Source: CAMLQK01 sp035478775 (GTDB lineage Bacteria; Patescibacteriota; Saccharimonadia; Saccharimonadales; UBA4665). Taken from it: 64,000 bases of DNA. Below the pieces are notes generated by a model. That model had not been told where the DNA came from, searched no databases, and saw only the letters and a program-made list of their open reading frames with translations. Below, piece after piece: positions 15,883 through 23,950 of the stretch (its first letter is position 1; the number at the start of each line of letters is the position of its first letter). Location of the stretch: contig DATIJG010000012.1 in assembly GCA_035478775.1 (NCBI GenBank), positions 1 through 64,000 of the forward strand, read 5' to 3'. The position numbers and the translations under genes were made by a program.

Positions 15883-15971
15883 TATTAGGCCTGTAAGCCA
15901 CAGATGGCCCTATGTATACCATGTATGGCCGCTTGATTTGATTAAGTAATTATAGATAATTGTAGTATAAG

Positions 15972-16685
15972 ATGCCAAAAATTATCGAGCTACGAGGGTT
16001 GGATACCCTAGAAAACTTTGCTGAAGAAATGCATGGTCAGTTTCTTTGGCACGGCACGCCCGTGCCGCCAGCAGTCATGGGAAGTGAAATTATCCCAATG
16101 CAAGGTATGCGACGTGCATCATCGGGCGTGCTAGAGCCTTACGGTGACAGAACGGTTGCACTGAGCCCATCACTTTTGGAGCCGACTGAGCGGGCGTTCT
16201 TTAAACCAAAGTGCCACATTCTACAATTATCGGGGGTCATATGGCCGAGAAATGTGGTGGCAGGCCGAGCCAACCATAAAACGGCAAATGTTATCACCAT
16301 TACAACCGACAGGGTAATGAAGGCGTTATTCTCGTTCAATGCCGAGGGCCATGTCTACGGTGCGGCAACCGGCACTGCCCAGCCAGTGACTTTGGAGACA
16401 AAATCCGGATACGGTGACTGGGATGAATATATTTCTTACGACAGGATTCCTATTGCGGTTCACGCCTCATTTGGATTCGATGAGTTACGCGCTCAAGCCA
16501 GGCATATCATTGTGGTGTTAGAGCCCGATGAAGCTGCCTTTGCAGAAGTTGAAAGTATCGCAGAGGCTAATCCGCAATGGGATCCTGCGGCTGTTATCGA
16601 TCACTCCCGAAGTTTGGGAATGCTTGTGTGTTCAATTGCTGAATGGGAAGCGTATGCGAATTGGCGTACGCCGGCTACCGTATAG
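15972..16685 (+). CDS. Hypothetical protein, possible ADP-ribosyltransferase-like fold
   Basis: A 237-residue soluble protein of no family I recognise with certainty. FLWHGTPVPP near residue 24, VALSPSLLEP about 45 residues later and WDEYISYDRIPI near 155 recall the H-G-T, S/Y and Glu-bearing strands of ADP-ribosyltransferase-type folds. The match is by eye only and could be chance. It has no signal peptide or membrane segment. It is a single gene between the sigma pair and CutA. TAGTAT lies close to the start. Confidence 0.6.
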   Translation: MPKIIELRGLDTLENFAEEMHGQFLWHGTPVPPAVMGSEIIPMQGMRRASSGVLEPYGDRTVALSPSLLEPTERAFFKPKCHILQLSGVIWPRNVVAGRANHKTANVITITTDRVMKALFSFNAEGHVYGAATGTAQPVTLETKSGYGDWDEYISYDRIPIAVHASFGFDELRAQARHIIVVLEPDEAAFAEVESIAEANPQWDPAAVIDHSRSLGMLVCSIAEWEAYANWRTPATV

Positions 16686-16867
16686 CTGATGGGATCCATT
16701 GCTAGATGGTCTTTTGGTCGATATTAATGGAGTATCGACAGAAACAAGGTGACGCACACCCTAAAACAGAATATGGGAACGAGATAGTGCGCGGCTTCTC
16801 TTGAATGTAGCTACAGTATTTATTCAACCCTGCAATAAATAACCAGAATTAACTAATTTGAGCTTCG

Positions 16868-16902
16868 AGCGCGGTTACGCTATCACAAATCGTGTTGCAC
16901 CA
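16868..16902 (+). repeat. 35-nt repeat, copy 2
   Basis: It matches 8447-8481 at 30 of 35 positions. It lies in the leader of cutA, ending just before that gene's -10 box, so it may contribute promoter or operator sequence. Confidence 0.65.
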
Positions 16903-16920
16903 ATTTGATAAGATTATGTT

Positions 16921-17229
16921 ATGCAAATATACGAAGTTTTCATTTCAGCCGAAACTAAACCACAGGCACATAAGATTCTCGACTCGCTACTCGCAAAAAA
17001 ACTTGCCACCGGCGGTCAATTTCTAGAATCACCCGCTAAGTTCCTCTGGAAAGGCGAGGTCGCAGAAATGAACTACATTACAATTACATCTTTTACGACT
17101 GATTCAAAAAGACAAGCACTTATTGAGGATATTGAGGCGATATCTGAAGAAGAAATTCCCATGATTCGTTTCGTAGCAATAGAAACGAATGAGAAACTCA
17201 TGAATTGGGTTCAGCAGACCCTAGAATAG
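16921..17229 (+). CDS. cutA: CutA1-like divalent cation tolerance protein
   Basis: A 102-residue protein with the CutA1 pattern: an IYEVFISAETKPQAHKILDS first strand-helix unit, KFLWKGEVAEMNYITITSFT where the family has YxWxGxxxxxxE, and EEIPMIRFVAIETNEKLMNW at the end. CutA forms PII-like trimers; its role in metal tolerance is only partly understood. The length is typical. TAAGAT ends 6 nt before ATG, giving a leaderless message. Confidence 0.85.
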   Translation: MQIYEVFISAETKPQAHKILDSLLAKKLATGGQFLESPAKFLWKGEVAEMNYITITSFTTDSKRQALIEDIEAISEEEIPMIRFVAIETNEKLMNWVQQTLE

Positions 17230-17246
17230 TTGTACTCTCAGCAATA

Positions 17247-17792
17247 ATGCCGCGCCAAAATTTAGAAGGTATTGTGGGTGTGGTAATTTTGGCATACGAT
17301 GTAATTAATGAAAAGCGAACCCTAATTGGCCTTGCAGCATCTGGTATTCTGCTATTGGGAGTCATTGGAGGTGCTAACAATGCTCAAACTCAGAACTCGA
17401 ATACTCCAAAGAATGCCGCCGCCGCTTCTTCTCCAACTATCAAGGCTACGACTGCGCCTAAGGCTAAGCCAATTTGCGATGGTACTTCGGTAACCGCAGA
17501 CTGTACTGTGGGCGGAGTAAATTATAGTACCTATGTTTATCATCCAGCCATAGCGGAAAAATCACATACAGAAACCGTGACTACTTATCAAAAGCAAGTT
17601 ACGGGGCATTGCACTTTGTGCAATGATGGAACATACTCACCCTCCTGCGCAACGGGTCGAGGAGCCTGTTCGTATCATGGTGGTGTACAAGAATGGAATG
17701 CCCCAGAGTATACTAATTCACCTACATATAGCACTAATACTATTATTGATGCGCCCGCCCAAGCGGCATATTACGATAAAGTTGCTGAGTAG
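17247..17792 (+). CDS. Membrane-anchored DUF3761 protein
   Basis: A protein of about 180 residues. An N-terminal hydrophobic stretch (TLIGLAASGILLLGVIGGA) acts as membrane anchor or signal. An Ala/Thr/Lys-rich linker follows, then a Cys-rich domain with CTLCNDGTYSPSCATGRGAC and SYHGGVQEW, the core of DUF3761 (C-x-DGTxSxS...C-HHGGVxxW). The exported domain probably holds two disulfides. The exact start is uncertain because several starts precede the anchor. Function unknown. Confidence 0.75.
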   Translation: MPRQNLEGIVGVVILAYDVINEKRTLIGLAASGILLLGVIGGANNAQTQNSNTPKNAAAASSPTIKATTAPKAKPICDGTSVTADCTVGGVNYSTYVYHPAIAEKSHTETVTTYQKQVTGHCTLCNDGTYSPSCATGRGACSYHGGVQEWNAPEYTNSPTYSTNTIIDAPAQAAYYDKVAE

Positions 17793-17982
17793 TCACCCCA
17801 ATCAACAGATTCCTGCTCTGTTATTTGAGGCAGCAAGATATGCTGCCAGCGCAAGAAATGTATCGGATTGAGCAGGACGAGGCCATGGGCGAGTATCTTA
17901 TATATGCGGCAAGTTTGCAAGCGAAACTGTTTAGGTTGGTGGCAGCGCTACGCTTATGGGAGCTAGAAACTATTCTGCCGCT
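17793..17982 (+). other. Gap before repeat copy 7; no convincing gene
   Basis: An open frame from about 17825 runs into the repeat and takes its last 17 residues from it (WNKVARGAPRTKSHL). No -10 box or ribosome site precedes it, and I see no family signature. I treat this stretch as non-coding or a gene remnant. Confidence 0.4.
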
Positions 17983-18065
17983 GGATTGGAATAAAGTCGC
18001 ACGAGGCGCACCACGAACGAAATCACATCTGTAAACAGCGGTCCGTTCGGCACGCTTTTTTATTT
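17983..18065 (+). repeat. Intergenic repeat family, copy 7
   Basis: GGATTGGAATAAAGTCGCAC then GAGGCGCACCACGAACGAAA and TCACATCTGTAAACAGCGGT match copies 2, 4 and 6. It includes its own terminator. Confidence 0.75.
18037..18062 (+). terminator. Rho-independent terminator in repeat copy 7
   Basis: AGCG pairs with CGCT and CCG with CGG around a short loop, followed by TTTTTT. It is a degenerate form of the terminator in copy 4. Confidence 0.65.
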
Positions 18066-18114
18066 CTATCAGAAAATAAGTTTTGTAGCCATCCGGATAG
18101 CGTATTATTAGACC

Positions 18115-19047
18115 ATGAAACTATTCATCTTCACCCCAAATGCCAACACTCTCTTTACGCCGGAACAACTTGCCGACTTGAAAGCCGCCGGTGATGTTCA
18201 TCTCATCACCGAAATTAAGCCATTTACTGAAATTGCAGAACTTTACGAAGGCAACGAGGACCGTATAGTTGCCATCGATCCCGACTTCAGCGACTGGAGT
18301 TTCCCGAACGATGTCATAGATAAAATACCGAATCTCAAAGCAATCGTGCTTCAAACCACCTCGTTTAGCTGGGTAGACATTGAATACTGCAAAGCAAAGA
18401 ACATTCCGGTAATGAACCTACGCGGCTTTTCAAGCATTGCTGTTGCCGAATGGGGTACAATGGTAGCACTCGGCCTTGCTCGTCGTCTGCCGGAAGTCAT
18501 TAGAGACGGCTGGAAGGCTGACTACGACAAGCACCGCGGCATCGAGCTTCGCGGTAAGAAAGCTGGTGTGATCGGTCTTGGAGGAATCGGAACAGCCTTT
18601 GCTAAAAACATGGCTGGTCTGGGCATGGATGTGCAGTATTGGTCACGCCAAGCCCGTGATGAGCGCTTTACCTACGCTTCGCTTGAATATCTTATGAAAA
18701 CTTCTGACGTTGTATTTGTTTCATTCGCCATCAACGAAGAAACTACCAAACTCATAACAGATGAACTACTCCAAACGCTCAAGCCGTCGGCTATTTTCGT
18801 GAGCCTGGTGAGCGCTGTGGAGAAGGCCTACAACCAAGAACTGCTGCTTGAAATGGTCAAGACTGGCAAACTCTATGGCCTTGGTTACGAGCAAGAAAAA
18901 GGCACATTTGGCGGCCACGAAGGCAACGTTTGGGATGGCCCAGCGTTGGGGTGGTGTACGAATGAATCAATGAGCAAGAATGCCGAGCAATGGGTTGAGG
19001 CGACCGTTGCGGCAGCTAAAGGTGAATATGCGACGAGGGTAAATTAG
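18115..19047 (+). CDS. D-isomer 2-hydroxyacid dehydrogenase-like protein, catalytic residues missing
   Basis: A 310-residue protein with a flavodoxin-like N-terminal domain and an NAD-binding Rossmann domain (GVIGLGGIGTAFAKNMAGLG). In active family members the Arg is in INxxRG and the His in PHxA. Here the corresponding places read FVSLVSAVEKAYN and LGWCTNES, so both are absent, while a Glu region (GYEQEKG) remains. It may bind NAD(P) without the usual oxidoreductase chemistry. TATTAT ends 6 nt before ATG. It is followed after one base by a GNAT gene. Confidence 0.82.
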   Translation: MKLFIFTPNANTLFTPEQLADLKAAGDVHLITEIKPFTEIAELYEGNEDRIVAIDPDFSDWSFPNDVIDKIPNLKAIVLQTTSFSWVDIEYCKAKNIPVMNLRGFSSIAVAEWGTMVALGLARRLPEVIRDGWKADYDKHRGIELRGKKAGVIGLGGIGTAFAKNMAGLGMDVQYWSRQARDERFTYASLEYLMKTSDVVFVSFAINEETTKLITDELLQTLKPSAIFVSLVSAVEKAYNQELLLEMVKTGKLYGLGYEQEKGTFGGHEGNVWDGPALGWCTNESMSKNAEQWVEATVAAAKGEYATRVN

Positions 19048-19048
19048 T

Positions 19049-19549
19049 ATGGACTATAGGAACCTTAAAAAGAAATTCGTGTTACCGCAAGACTACCAAG
19101 CGCCACAAGAACTAACTTTTGATGATCTTGTAGCACGACCGCTTAAAAGAACAGATTTGAAGGACGATATAGACGGTGTTAATTCAAGCCTTGAGTTAAT
19201 CCGTAAGACTCGTGGTGGTTTGTGGCCAAGCGAGCCAGTAACCGAAGAGTTTGACTTGCTTGATCTTGCCTGGCATGAGCGTGAATTCCGAGATGCAACC
19301 TCGTTTGCTTACGTTGTATACGCCACGGACGGCAGATATATTGGCTGCTTTTACCTTTACCCCATGGGAGAACGCACTGAGCTGACAGAAGATCGGCTGC
19401 AATATGACGTTGATGCGAGCTGGTGGGTAACGGCAGAGGCTTACGGGCAGGGCTACTATAAGAAGCTCTATAAAGCCTTACAGGAATGGATGACGAATGA
19501 CTTCCCGTTTGAGAAGGTGTATTACTCGAATAAGGGAATACCCGCATAG
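19049..19549 (+). CDS. GNAT-like N-acetyltransferase
   Basis: A 166-residue protein. TSFAYVVYATDGRYIGCFYL matches the central strands of the GNAT fold, and WWVTAEAYGQGYYKKLYKAL matches the acetyl-CoA-binding motif A (Q/RxxGxG/A), here AYGQGYYKK. The last strand of the fold is short, so the C-terminus may be trimmed: the stop lies at the edge of a repeat copy. It is coupled to the upstream dehydrogenase-like gene by a one-base gap. Confidence 0.7.
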   Translation: MDYRNLKKKFVLPQDYQAPQELTFDDLVARPLKRTDLKDDIDGVNSSLELIRKTRGGLWPSEPVTEEFDLLDLAWHEREFRDATSFAYVVYATDGRYIGCFYLYPMGERTELTEDRLQYDVDASWWVTAEAYGQGYYKKLYKALQEWMTNDFPFEKVYYSNKGIPA

Positions 19550-19595
19550 GGTTAGAATCCCATGACCACCACCTAATGTGACGCTTATTCCAACC
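19550..19595 (+). repeat. Intergenic repeat family, copy 8 (right half)
   Basis: GGTTAGAATCCCATGACCAC, CACCTAATGTGACG and ATTCCAACC match the right half of copies 1 and 4. Its ends, GTTAGAAT and ATTCCAAC, are inverse with one mismatch. It starts at the stop codon of the GNAT gene. Confidence 0.75.
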
Positions 19596-19668
19596 TTTGG
19601 AGGCGATCGTTCACTCAAGCTCGCCCGCCTCCGTTTACATATCCGCTAGCTTCCGCTAGACTACTCTC

Positions 19669-20148
19669 ATGTCCTTCTTCATTGGCGCCGGCCTCATCCT
19701 CGCACAAGGCGACAAGTTCGTCCTTATTAAAGAAGTCCGCAATGAAAAGGCAAATCTTTACAACTTGCCAGCCGGAACACTCGAAGTTGGCGAAGATCTT
19801 ATCGAATGTATTACGCGCGAAGCTAAGGAAGAAACCGGCGCTGATATAGCACTTGAATGTTTCGTAGGAATTTACCAAACGGTCATCGCCACTGGCAGTA
19901 ACGTTGTATTCACGATCTTTGCCGGCCATGCGCCGAGCAATGCAGTTTTTCATTCCGATGAGCACGATGTTATCGAAGCCTTAACGTATGAAGAAATCGT
20001 GGAACTCGACAAAGCCGGTAAACTTCGTGCCCCAACCATCCTCAAAGCCATTGAAGATTACCGCGCCGGCCAAAAGTTGCCGCTTACTGTTGTACAATCC
20101 TGGCACATTGCAGAGCTGGCTTCGATAACGGTCGAGAAGAGCCACTAG
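19669..20148 (+). CDS. Nudix hydrolase
   Basis: A 159-residue Nudix protein. The box GTLEVGEDLIECITREAKEE followed by TGA fits GX5EX7REUXEEXGU exactly, so metal binding and pyrophosphohydrolase activity are expected. The substrate is unknown. TAGACT ends 6 nt before the ATG. A 49-codon open frame starts 4 nt after its stop. Confidence 0.92.
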   Translation: MSFFIGAGLILAQGDKFVLIKEVRNEKANLYNLPAGTLEVGEDLIECITREAKEETGADIALECFVGIYQTVIATGSNVVFTIFAGHAPSNAVFHSDEHDVIEALTYEEIVELDKAGKLRAPTILKAIEDYRAGQKLPLTVVQSWHIAELASITVEKSH

Positions 20149-20152
20149 ATTT

Positions 20153-20302
20153 ATGACGCAGCCGGACATGACCAGAATAAACGCCAGCATTACGGATCGC
20201 TCGAACGTCTTTTATTGGCAAACCGACCGTTCGGTTACACCGGCCGAGACGGGCGCGATCTGGGCTGACCGGCAATCTTTGCAGCATTTTGGGCTGGAAT
20301 AA
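20153..20302 (+). CDS. Small hypothetical protein
   Basis: A 49-residue frame starting 4 nt after the Nudix stop. The sequence (RSNVFYWQTDRSVTPAETGA then IWADRQ) has protein-like composition with conserved-looking aromatic and charged residues, and I believe it is translated by coupling. No family is assigned. It could also be the remnant of a longer gene. Confidence 0.45.
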   Translation: MTQPDMTRINASITDRSNVFYWQTDRSVTPAETGAIWADRQSLQHFGLE

Positions 20303-20347
20303 TTTACCTTCATATAAGAAGGCGAGAGTTTAAGGTATGATTATTTC

Positions 20348-21439
20348 ATGACCATCCAAGAAATAGCCGCCAAAATAAAAGAGCGTACCTTTAAACGCAG
20401 CCCCATTCTAATCGCCATCGATGGCTTCGGCGGTGCCGGCAAGTCAACGACCGCGCAAAAGCTGAGAGACGAACTGGGCAATGCTTACCTCATCGCCATC
20501 GACGACTTCATCCTCAAAGAAAAACTACAGGAGCAAACTGCCGACGAAACTTACTTTGATCGCAAACGTCTAGAAAATGAAGTACTCATGCCTGCAAAAC
20601 AAGGCGAGCCAATAAAGTATCGCCGGCTCGAATGGATTGAGAATAAGATCGGTAACCCCATCGAAGTCCCGGTGGTTGCTTATCTTATAGTCGAGGGCAT
20701 ATCGACGTTTCACCCGGACATCGCAAAATACTTTGACTTTAAGATTTGGGTTGATACGCCGATTGAAGTCGCGAAGGGGCGTGGCCTTGCACGAGATGCC
20801 GGCAACGAAAACGCGGTGCACTGGGATTTGTGGGCGGCCAACGATTTGCTGTATCAAGAAAAGTATCATCCTGAGCAGCGCGCGGATTTTATCGTAGAAA
20901 ACAGCGAGCTGGGTGGCCCAACAGTATTTCAAATTTCTGTGCCAGAATATAAGGCTAATGAAAAGCCGGACTTTCTGAAGGTCGGCAAAAAGTTTGATCG
21001 TTGGCTCGAAGAAAACTTCACAAACGAAGACATCGTGTTACGCTGCCTTGGTGTTCAAGATCATCCGGGCAAAACGCTGGATCAGCTCGCCGATAGTATC
21101 CTTAAAACAGGTACGGACAAATACGATCTTAATCGAACAGGCCAAGGCTACAATGTTGGAGCAGAGCAAGGCAAGCACATCGATTTCTTCGGAACGCCAA
21201 TAAAAGTGCGAAAAGGCACAAACATTTTTGCCTCAGAATTACTTAGCGACTTTCATGATGGCGCTTTAGGCGACCGCGGCTATGCCATTCGCATCGATCT
21301 CGTTATCGTCTACGACGCCAGCAAACTCGTAAACGTTGAGCACTTATACGGCAAAGATATTCAAGAAAGCGACGGCTTCGTTTTTCGCGATCCAGAAAAT
21401 AAAAAGGATGCGTTGCTGGCCGTTCTAAAGATTTACTGA
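20348..21439 (+). CDS. P-loop (uridine kinase-like) protein with an extra C-terminal domain
   Basis: A 363-residue protein. Residues 1-205 form a nucleoside/uridine-kinase-like P-loop domain with IAIDGFGGAGKSTTAQKL (Walker A), AIDDFILKE and a lid-like Arg region (VAKGRGLARDAG). Residues from about 230 form a second domain (DQLADSILKTGTDKYDLNRT, then HIDFFGTPIKVRKGTN) with a DLVIVYDAS strand, which I do not recognise. Small-molecule phosphorylation by the first domain is likely; the fused domain may be regulatory or a second enzyme. TATGAT ends 6 nt before ATG. Confidence 0.8.
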   Translation: MTIQEIAAKIKERTFKRSPILIAIDGFGGAGKSTTAQKLRDELGNAYLIAIDDFILKEKLQEQTADETYFDRKRLENEVLMPAKQGEPIKYRRLEWIENKIGNPIEVPVVAYLIVEGISTFHPDIAKYFDFKIWVDTPIEVAKGRGLARDAGNENAVHWDLWAANDLLYQEKYHPEQRADFIVENSELGGPTVFQISVPEYKANEKPDFLKVGKKFDRWLEENFTNEDIVLRCLGVQDHPGKTLDQLADSILKTGTDKYDLNRTGQGYNVGAEQGKHIDFFGTPIKVRKGTNIFASELLSDFHDGALGDRGYAIRIDLVIVYDASKLVNVEHLYGKDIQESDGFVFRDPENKKDALLAVLKIY

Positions 21440-21452
21440 CCGAATACGGGAC

Positions 21453-21640
21453 ATGATTAAAAGATGTTTTCCTTTACGGCTAAAACTTATTACCGAGGCA
21501 CAATATCGCGCGCAAATCGAAGCGGCGTACAATCTGCGCAAGATTGGTAAAACGGCGACCATCGACGCACCGTATGCAAACATCTCGCTGCTCGATAGCA
21601 TTGTTGAGCCAAAGAGAGCAGGATCTTTTTTTGGATTGAT
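21453..21640 (+). other. Possible gene remnant between kinase fusion and transporter
   Basis: About 55 codons from ATG at 21453 read like protein (LITEAQYRAQIEAAYNLRKI, then DAPYANISLLDSIVEPKRAG), but the frame runs through the promoter and start of the next gene. No ribosome site or -10 box is well placed. I treat it as a decayed gene end. Confidence 0.3.
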
Positions 21641-21654
21641 AGTATACTGGTCTC

Positions 21655-22557
21655 ATGTGGTTTGCCCTTTCTCTTCTCGCGCTGTTTATGTTGTCTTCGC
21701 GGCGCACCGCGGAAAAGAAAGCAGCAATGGGTGTCGACAGTATGGCAATGGCTTGGTTGCAGCAGACTGTAGCATTACCGCTCATCGTAGCATCTCTGTT
21801 TTTTGCTAAGTTCTATTGGCCCAGCCAGCTGCCGGCTTTCTTCTGGGAATTATTAGCACTGTACGTCGCATTGCAAGCTATCTACCTCTATTGTTACTAT
21901 CGAGCGATTGCCATTGCCGATATTAGCTTTGTGGCGCCACTTATGACGCTTTTTTCGGTAGGTAATATGCTTGGTGCTTACTTTATTCTTGGACAGACAC
22001 CCTCGGTATTTGGTGCGGTCGGTGCGGCGCTAATCTTGGTTGGAGCCTGGGTTATTGCCCGCGCCAAACAGCGCGCCAGTGAAGAAGAAGAGATAGCTAC
22101 ACACAAAACGGCGTTTATATTAGTTGTGGTCGCTATCGTTGTCTGCAGTATTTTTTCGAATATTGAAGTTAAGATGCTGCGCATGAGCAATCCAACCAGC
22201 TACAATTTCTATACTTCATTGCTAACGATACCATTTGTTATTGCGACAAGCGCGATGATTATAAAAAGTCGCCGCCAAAGCATCAAGACGTATTGGGGCA
22301 AGGTACACACCAGTGTTAGCAGAAATACCTGGCCGCTTATCATTGTAGGCATAACCTACACGGTGAATATGCTCGCAACGTATCAAGCTAAAGTAACTGC
22401 TCCGAACCAAGCATATGTAGGCTCCATCAAGGCGGCCTCGGTGCTGCCAGTAGTTGCACTTGGCGTATTCTTTTTCCACGAAAAAGTTTCGCGCAAACAG
22501 TGGATTGGCATTGGTTGTATGCTAGCGGGCCTTGCCGTTATGGCTGTCAATCTTTAG
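21655..22557 (+). CDS. EamA/DMT-family transporter
   Basis: A 300-residue integral membrane protein with about ten hydrophobic segments in two repeats. The first repeat ends with VFGAVGAALILVGAWVIARA and the second with KQWIGIGCMLAGLAVMAVNL, as in EamA (DUF6) drug/metabolite transporters. A charged loop (KQRASEEEEIATHK) separates the halves. The substrate is unknown. TATACT ends 6 nt before ATG, and a poly-T tract lies upstream. Confidence 0.88.
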   Translation: MWFALSLLALFMLSSRRTAEKKAAMGVDSMAMAWLQQTVALPLIVASLFFAKFYWPSQLPAFFWELLALYVALQAIYLYCYYRAIAIADISFVAPLMTLFSVGNMLGAYFILGQTPSVFGAVGAALILVGAWVIARAKQRASEEEEIATHKTAFILVVVAIVVCSIFSNIEVKMLRMSNPTSYNFYTSLLTIPFVIATSAMIIKSRRQSIKTYWGKVHTSVSRNTWPLIIVGITYTVNMLATYQAKVTAPNQAYVGSIKAASVLPVVALGVFFFHEKVSRKQWIGIGCMLAGLAVMAVNL

Positions 22558-22656
22558 ATGCATGAGGTCGGAATAAAGCCTAGAAATATAACGACTATCC
22601 CAGGCCTATTGCATGTCCTTATTGGAAATAAGTAAAAGCTATTGTAGACTAGCAAA

Positions 22657-23859
22657 ATGCTCAAGGAAAATAGAGAACTTGCTGACGGCCATGAAGGTGA
22701 GTCGGCCACAAGGCTGTCGATTATAAAACCAGGCGAGATAAGACCGGAGTTGAGGTCTGGCCTTCTGGACTTTGATAAAAAGGTTGAAACGGAGATAAGT
22801 GATCATCCGTCTTGGTATGAACACCTTGAAGAAGATGCTTGGGACACGATGATAAACCAATCGGCGACCCTGGTTCTTGAAGATGCAGATGACACAATCT
22901 TGGCATACGCGGCGGTTAAGCTGGTACCTGAGCCAGGGGTGCTCGTTGCCTCGGGTTTTGGCATGATCGGAAAGCAAGCTATATGCGAGATCGCAAGTAT
23001 AGCTGCTTATCCACCAAAACAGGGTTACGGGAAGCAACTCCTTGGATCGATTGAACAATTCGCGCATCGCTGTGAATTTGACTATATAATGATGCATGCA
23101 AGCCACAATAACGACTCGGCTAACATCGCCTACGCAAAAGCGGGCTATTTACCGTACGAAGTTGCTTATCCATACAAGCGTGGAACGTCATACTACAGAG
23201 GATATGATTATGATGGCTATAAAATCATGCATGTTAAATACATAGGCGGCGACCAGCGATTGCAGCGATGGCAATCGATATATCGCGCTAGTAATGTACT
23301 GAGAGACTTATCTCGTGATATCCAGGGTATAAAACCATCGGCCTACCCAGAGTGGACAAAGGGTGTTGATGACTGCGTAGAGTCATTCCAAAAGAATAAT
23401 GGGATTCCCCATGATCACGCTTTATCAACCAATGAGAAGATTCAGGCTGTAGCGCAACTTAGACTTTGTGGTTGGTACGATGCAATTGAACCATTGCGTA
23501 AGGTAAGATCATTGGCTATAGCTGATATCTATAGCGACAGCACATTTCCTGCCAGTCGGCATGATTTTATCCATAATCGAATTGAAGATGATGAATTAGT
23601 ACGTCGCCAAAGCAAAATGGCTCAGTACATACTCTCAAAATTGAATATCTTATCTCCAAAAGAAGCAAATGTAGTTGACTTTGAATCATATTTCTTAACT
23701 AATGACGCATATGATGCCCTTCGCGCTAGAATATCTGCAGATCCTCAAGAGATATCGATACCTATCCTAACACCAAGCTTTGGCCCCACGCCGCCTGAAG
23801 GTTTAGCTCGAGTAACTGTAAATGTGTTGCAGACAGGGTTTAGGGACGATAAGGCTTGA
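22657..23859 (+). CDS. GNAT acetyltransferase with long C-terminal extension
   Basis: A 400-residue protein. Residues 1-200 are a GNAT domain, with IASIAAYPPKQGYGKQLLGS as acetyl-CoA motif and HNNDSANIAYAKAGYLPYEV as the following helix and strand. Residues 200-400 contain no family I recognise and are mostly helical, ending PILTPSFGPTPPEG. The donor is probably acetyl-CoA and the acceptor is unknown. TAGACT ends 6 nt before ATG. A hairpin lies about 50 nt after the stop. Confidence 0.8.
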   Translation: MLKENRELADGHEGESATRLSIIKPGEIRPELRSGLLDFDKKVETEISDHPSWYEHLEEDAWDTMINQSATLVLEDADDTILAYAAVKLVPEPGVLVASGFGMIGKQAICEIASIAAYPPKQGYGKQLLGSIEQFAHRCEFDYIMMHASHNNDSANIAYAKAGYLPYEVAYPYKRGTSYYRGYDYDGYKIMHVKYIGGDQRLQRWQSIYRASNVLRDLSRDIQGIKPSAYPEWTKGVDDCVESFQKNNGIPHDHALSTNEKIQAVAQLRLCGWYDAIEPLRKVRSLAIADIYSDSTFPASRHDFIHNRIEDDELVRRQSKMAQYILSKLNILSPKEANVVDFESYFLTNDAYDALRARISADPQEISIPILTPSFGPTPPEGLARVTVNVLQTGFRDDKA

Positions 23860-23906
23860 GACAAGCTGGCTTGAGTTATCAAAGAAAGGTTAGTGAAAAC
23901 TAAAGA

Positions 23907-23927
23907 GGCTCAAAAACTAATTGAGCC
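23907..23927 (+). terminator. Hairpin downstream of the GNAT gene
   Basis: GGCTCAA and TTGAGCC form a perfect 7-bp stem with a 7-nt loop. Only a weak T tract follows. It precedes the YdeI-like gene. Confidence 0.5.
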
Positions 23928-23950
23928 CCTTTGCGGTATGCCGAGCTATC

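Noticed and set aside
17825..18034. 69-codon open frame
   Set aside because: Its last 17 residues come from the intergenic repeat, and it has no promoter, ribosome site or family signature.
19550..19595. T-arm-like GGGTTAGAATCCC suggesting a tRNA gene
   Set aside because: No acceptor, D or anticodon arm can be built around it, and the motif recurs in the intergenic repeat copies.
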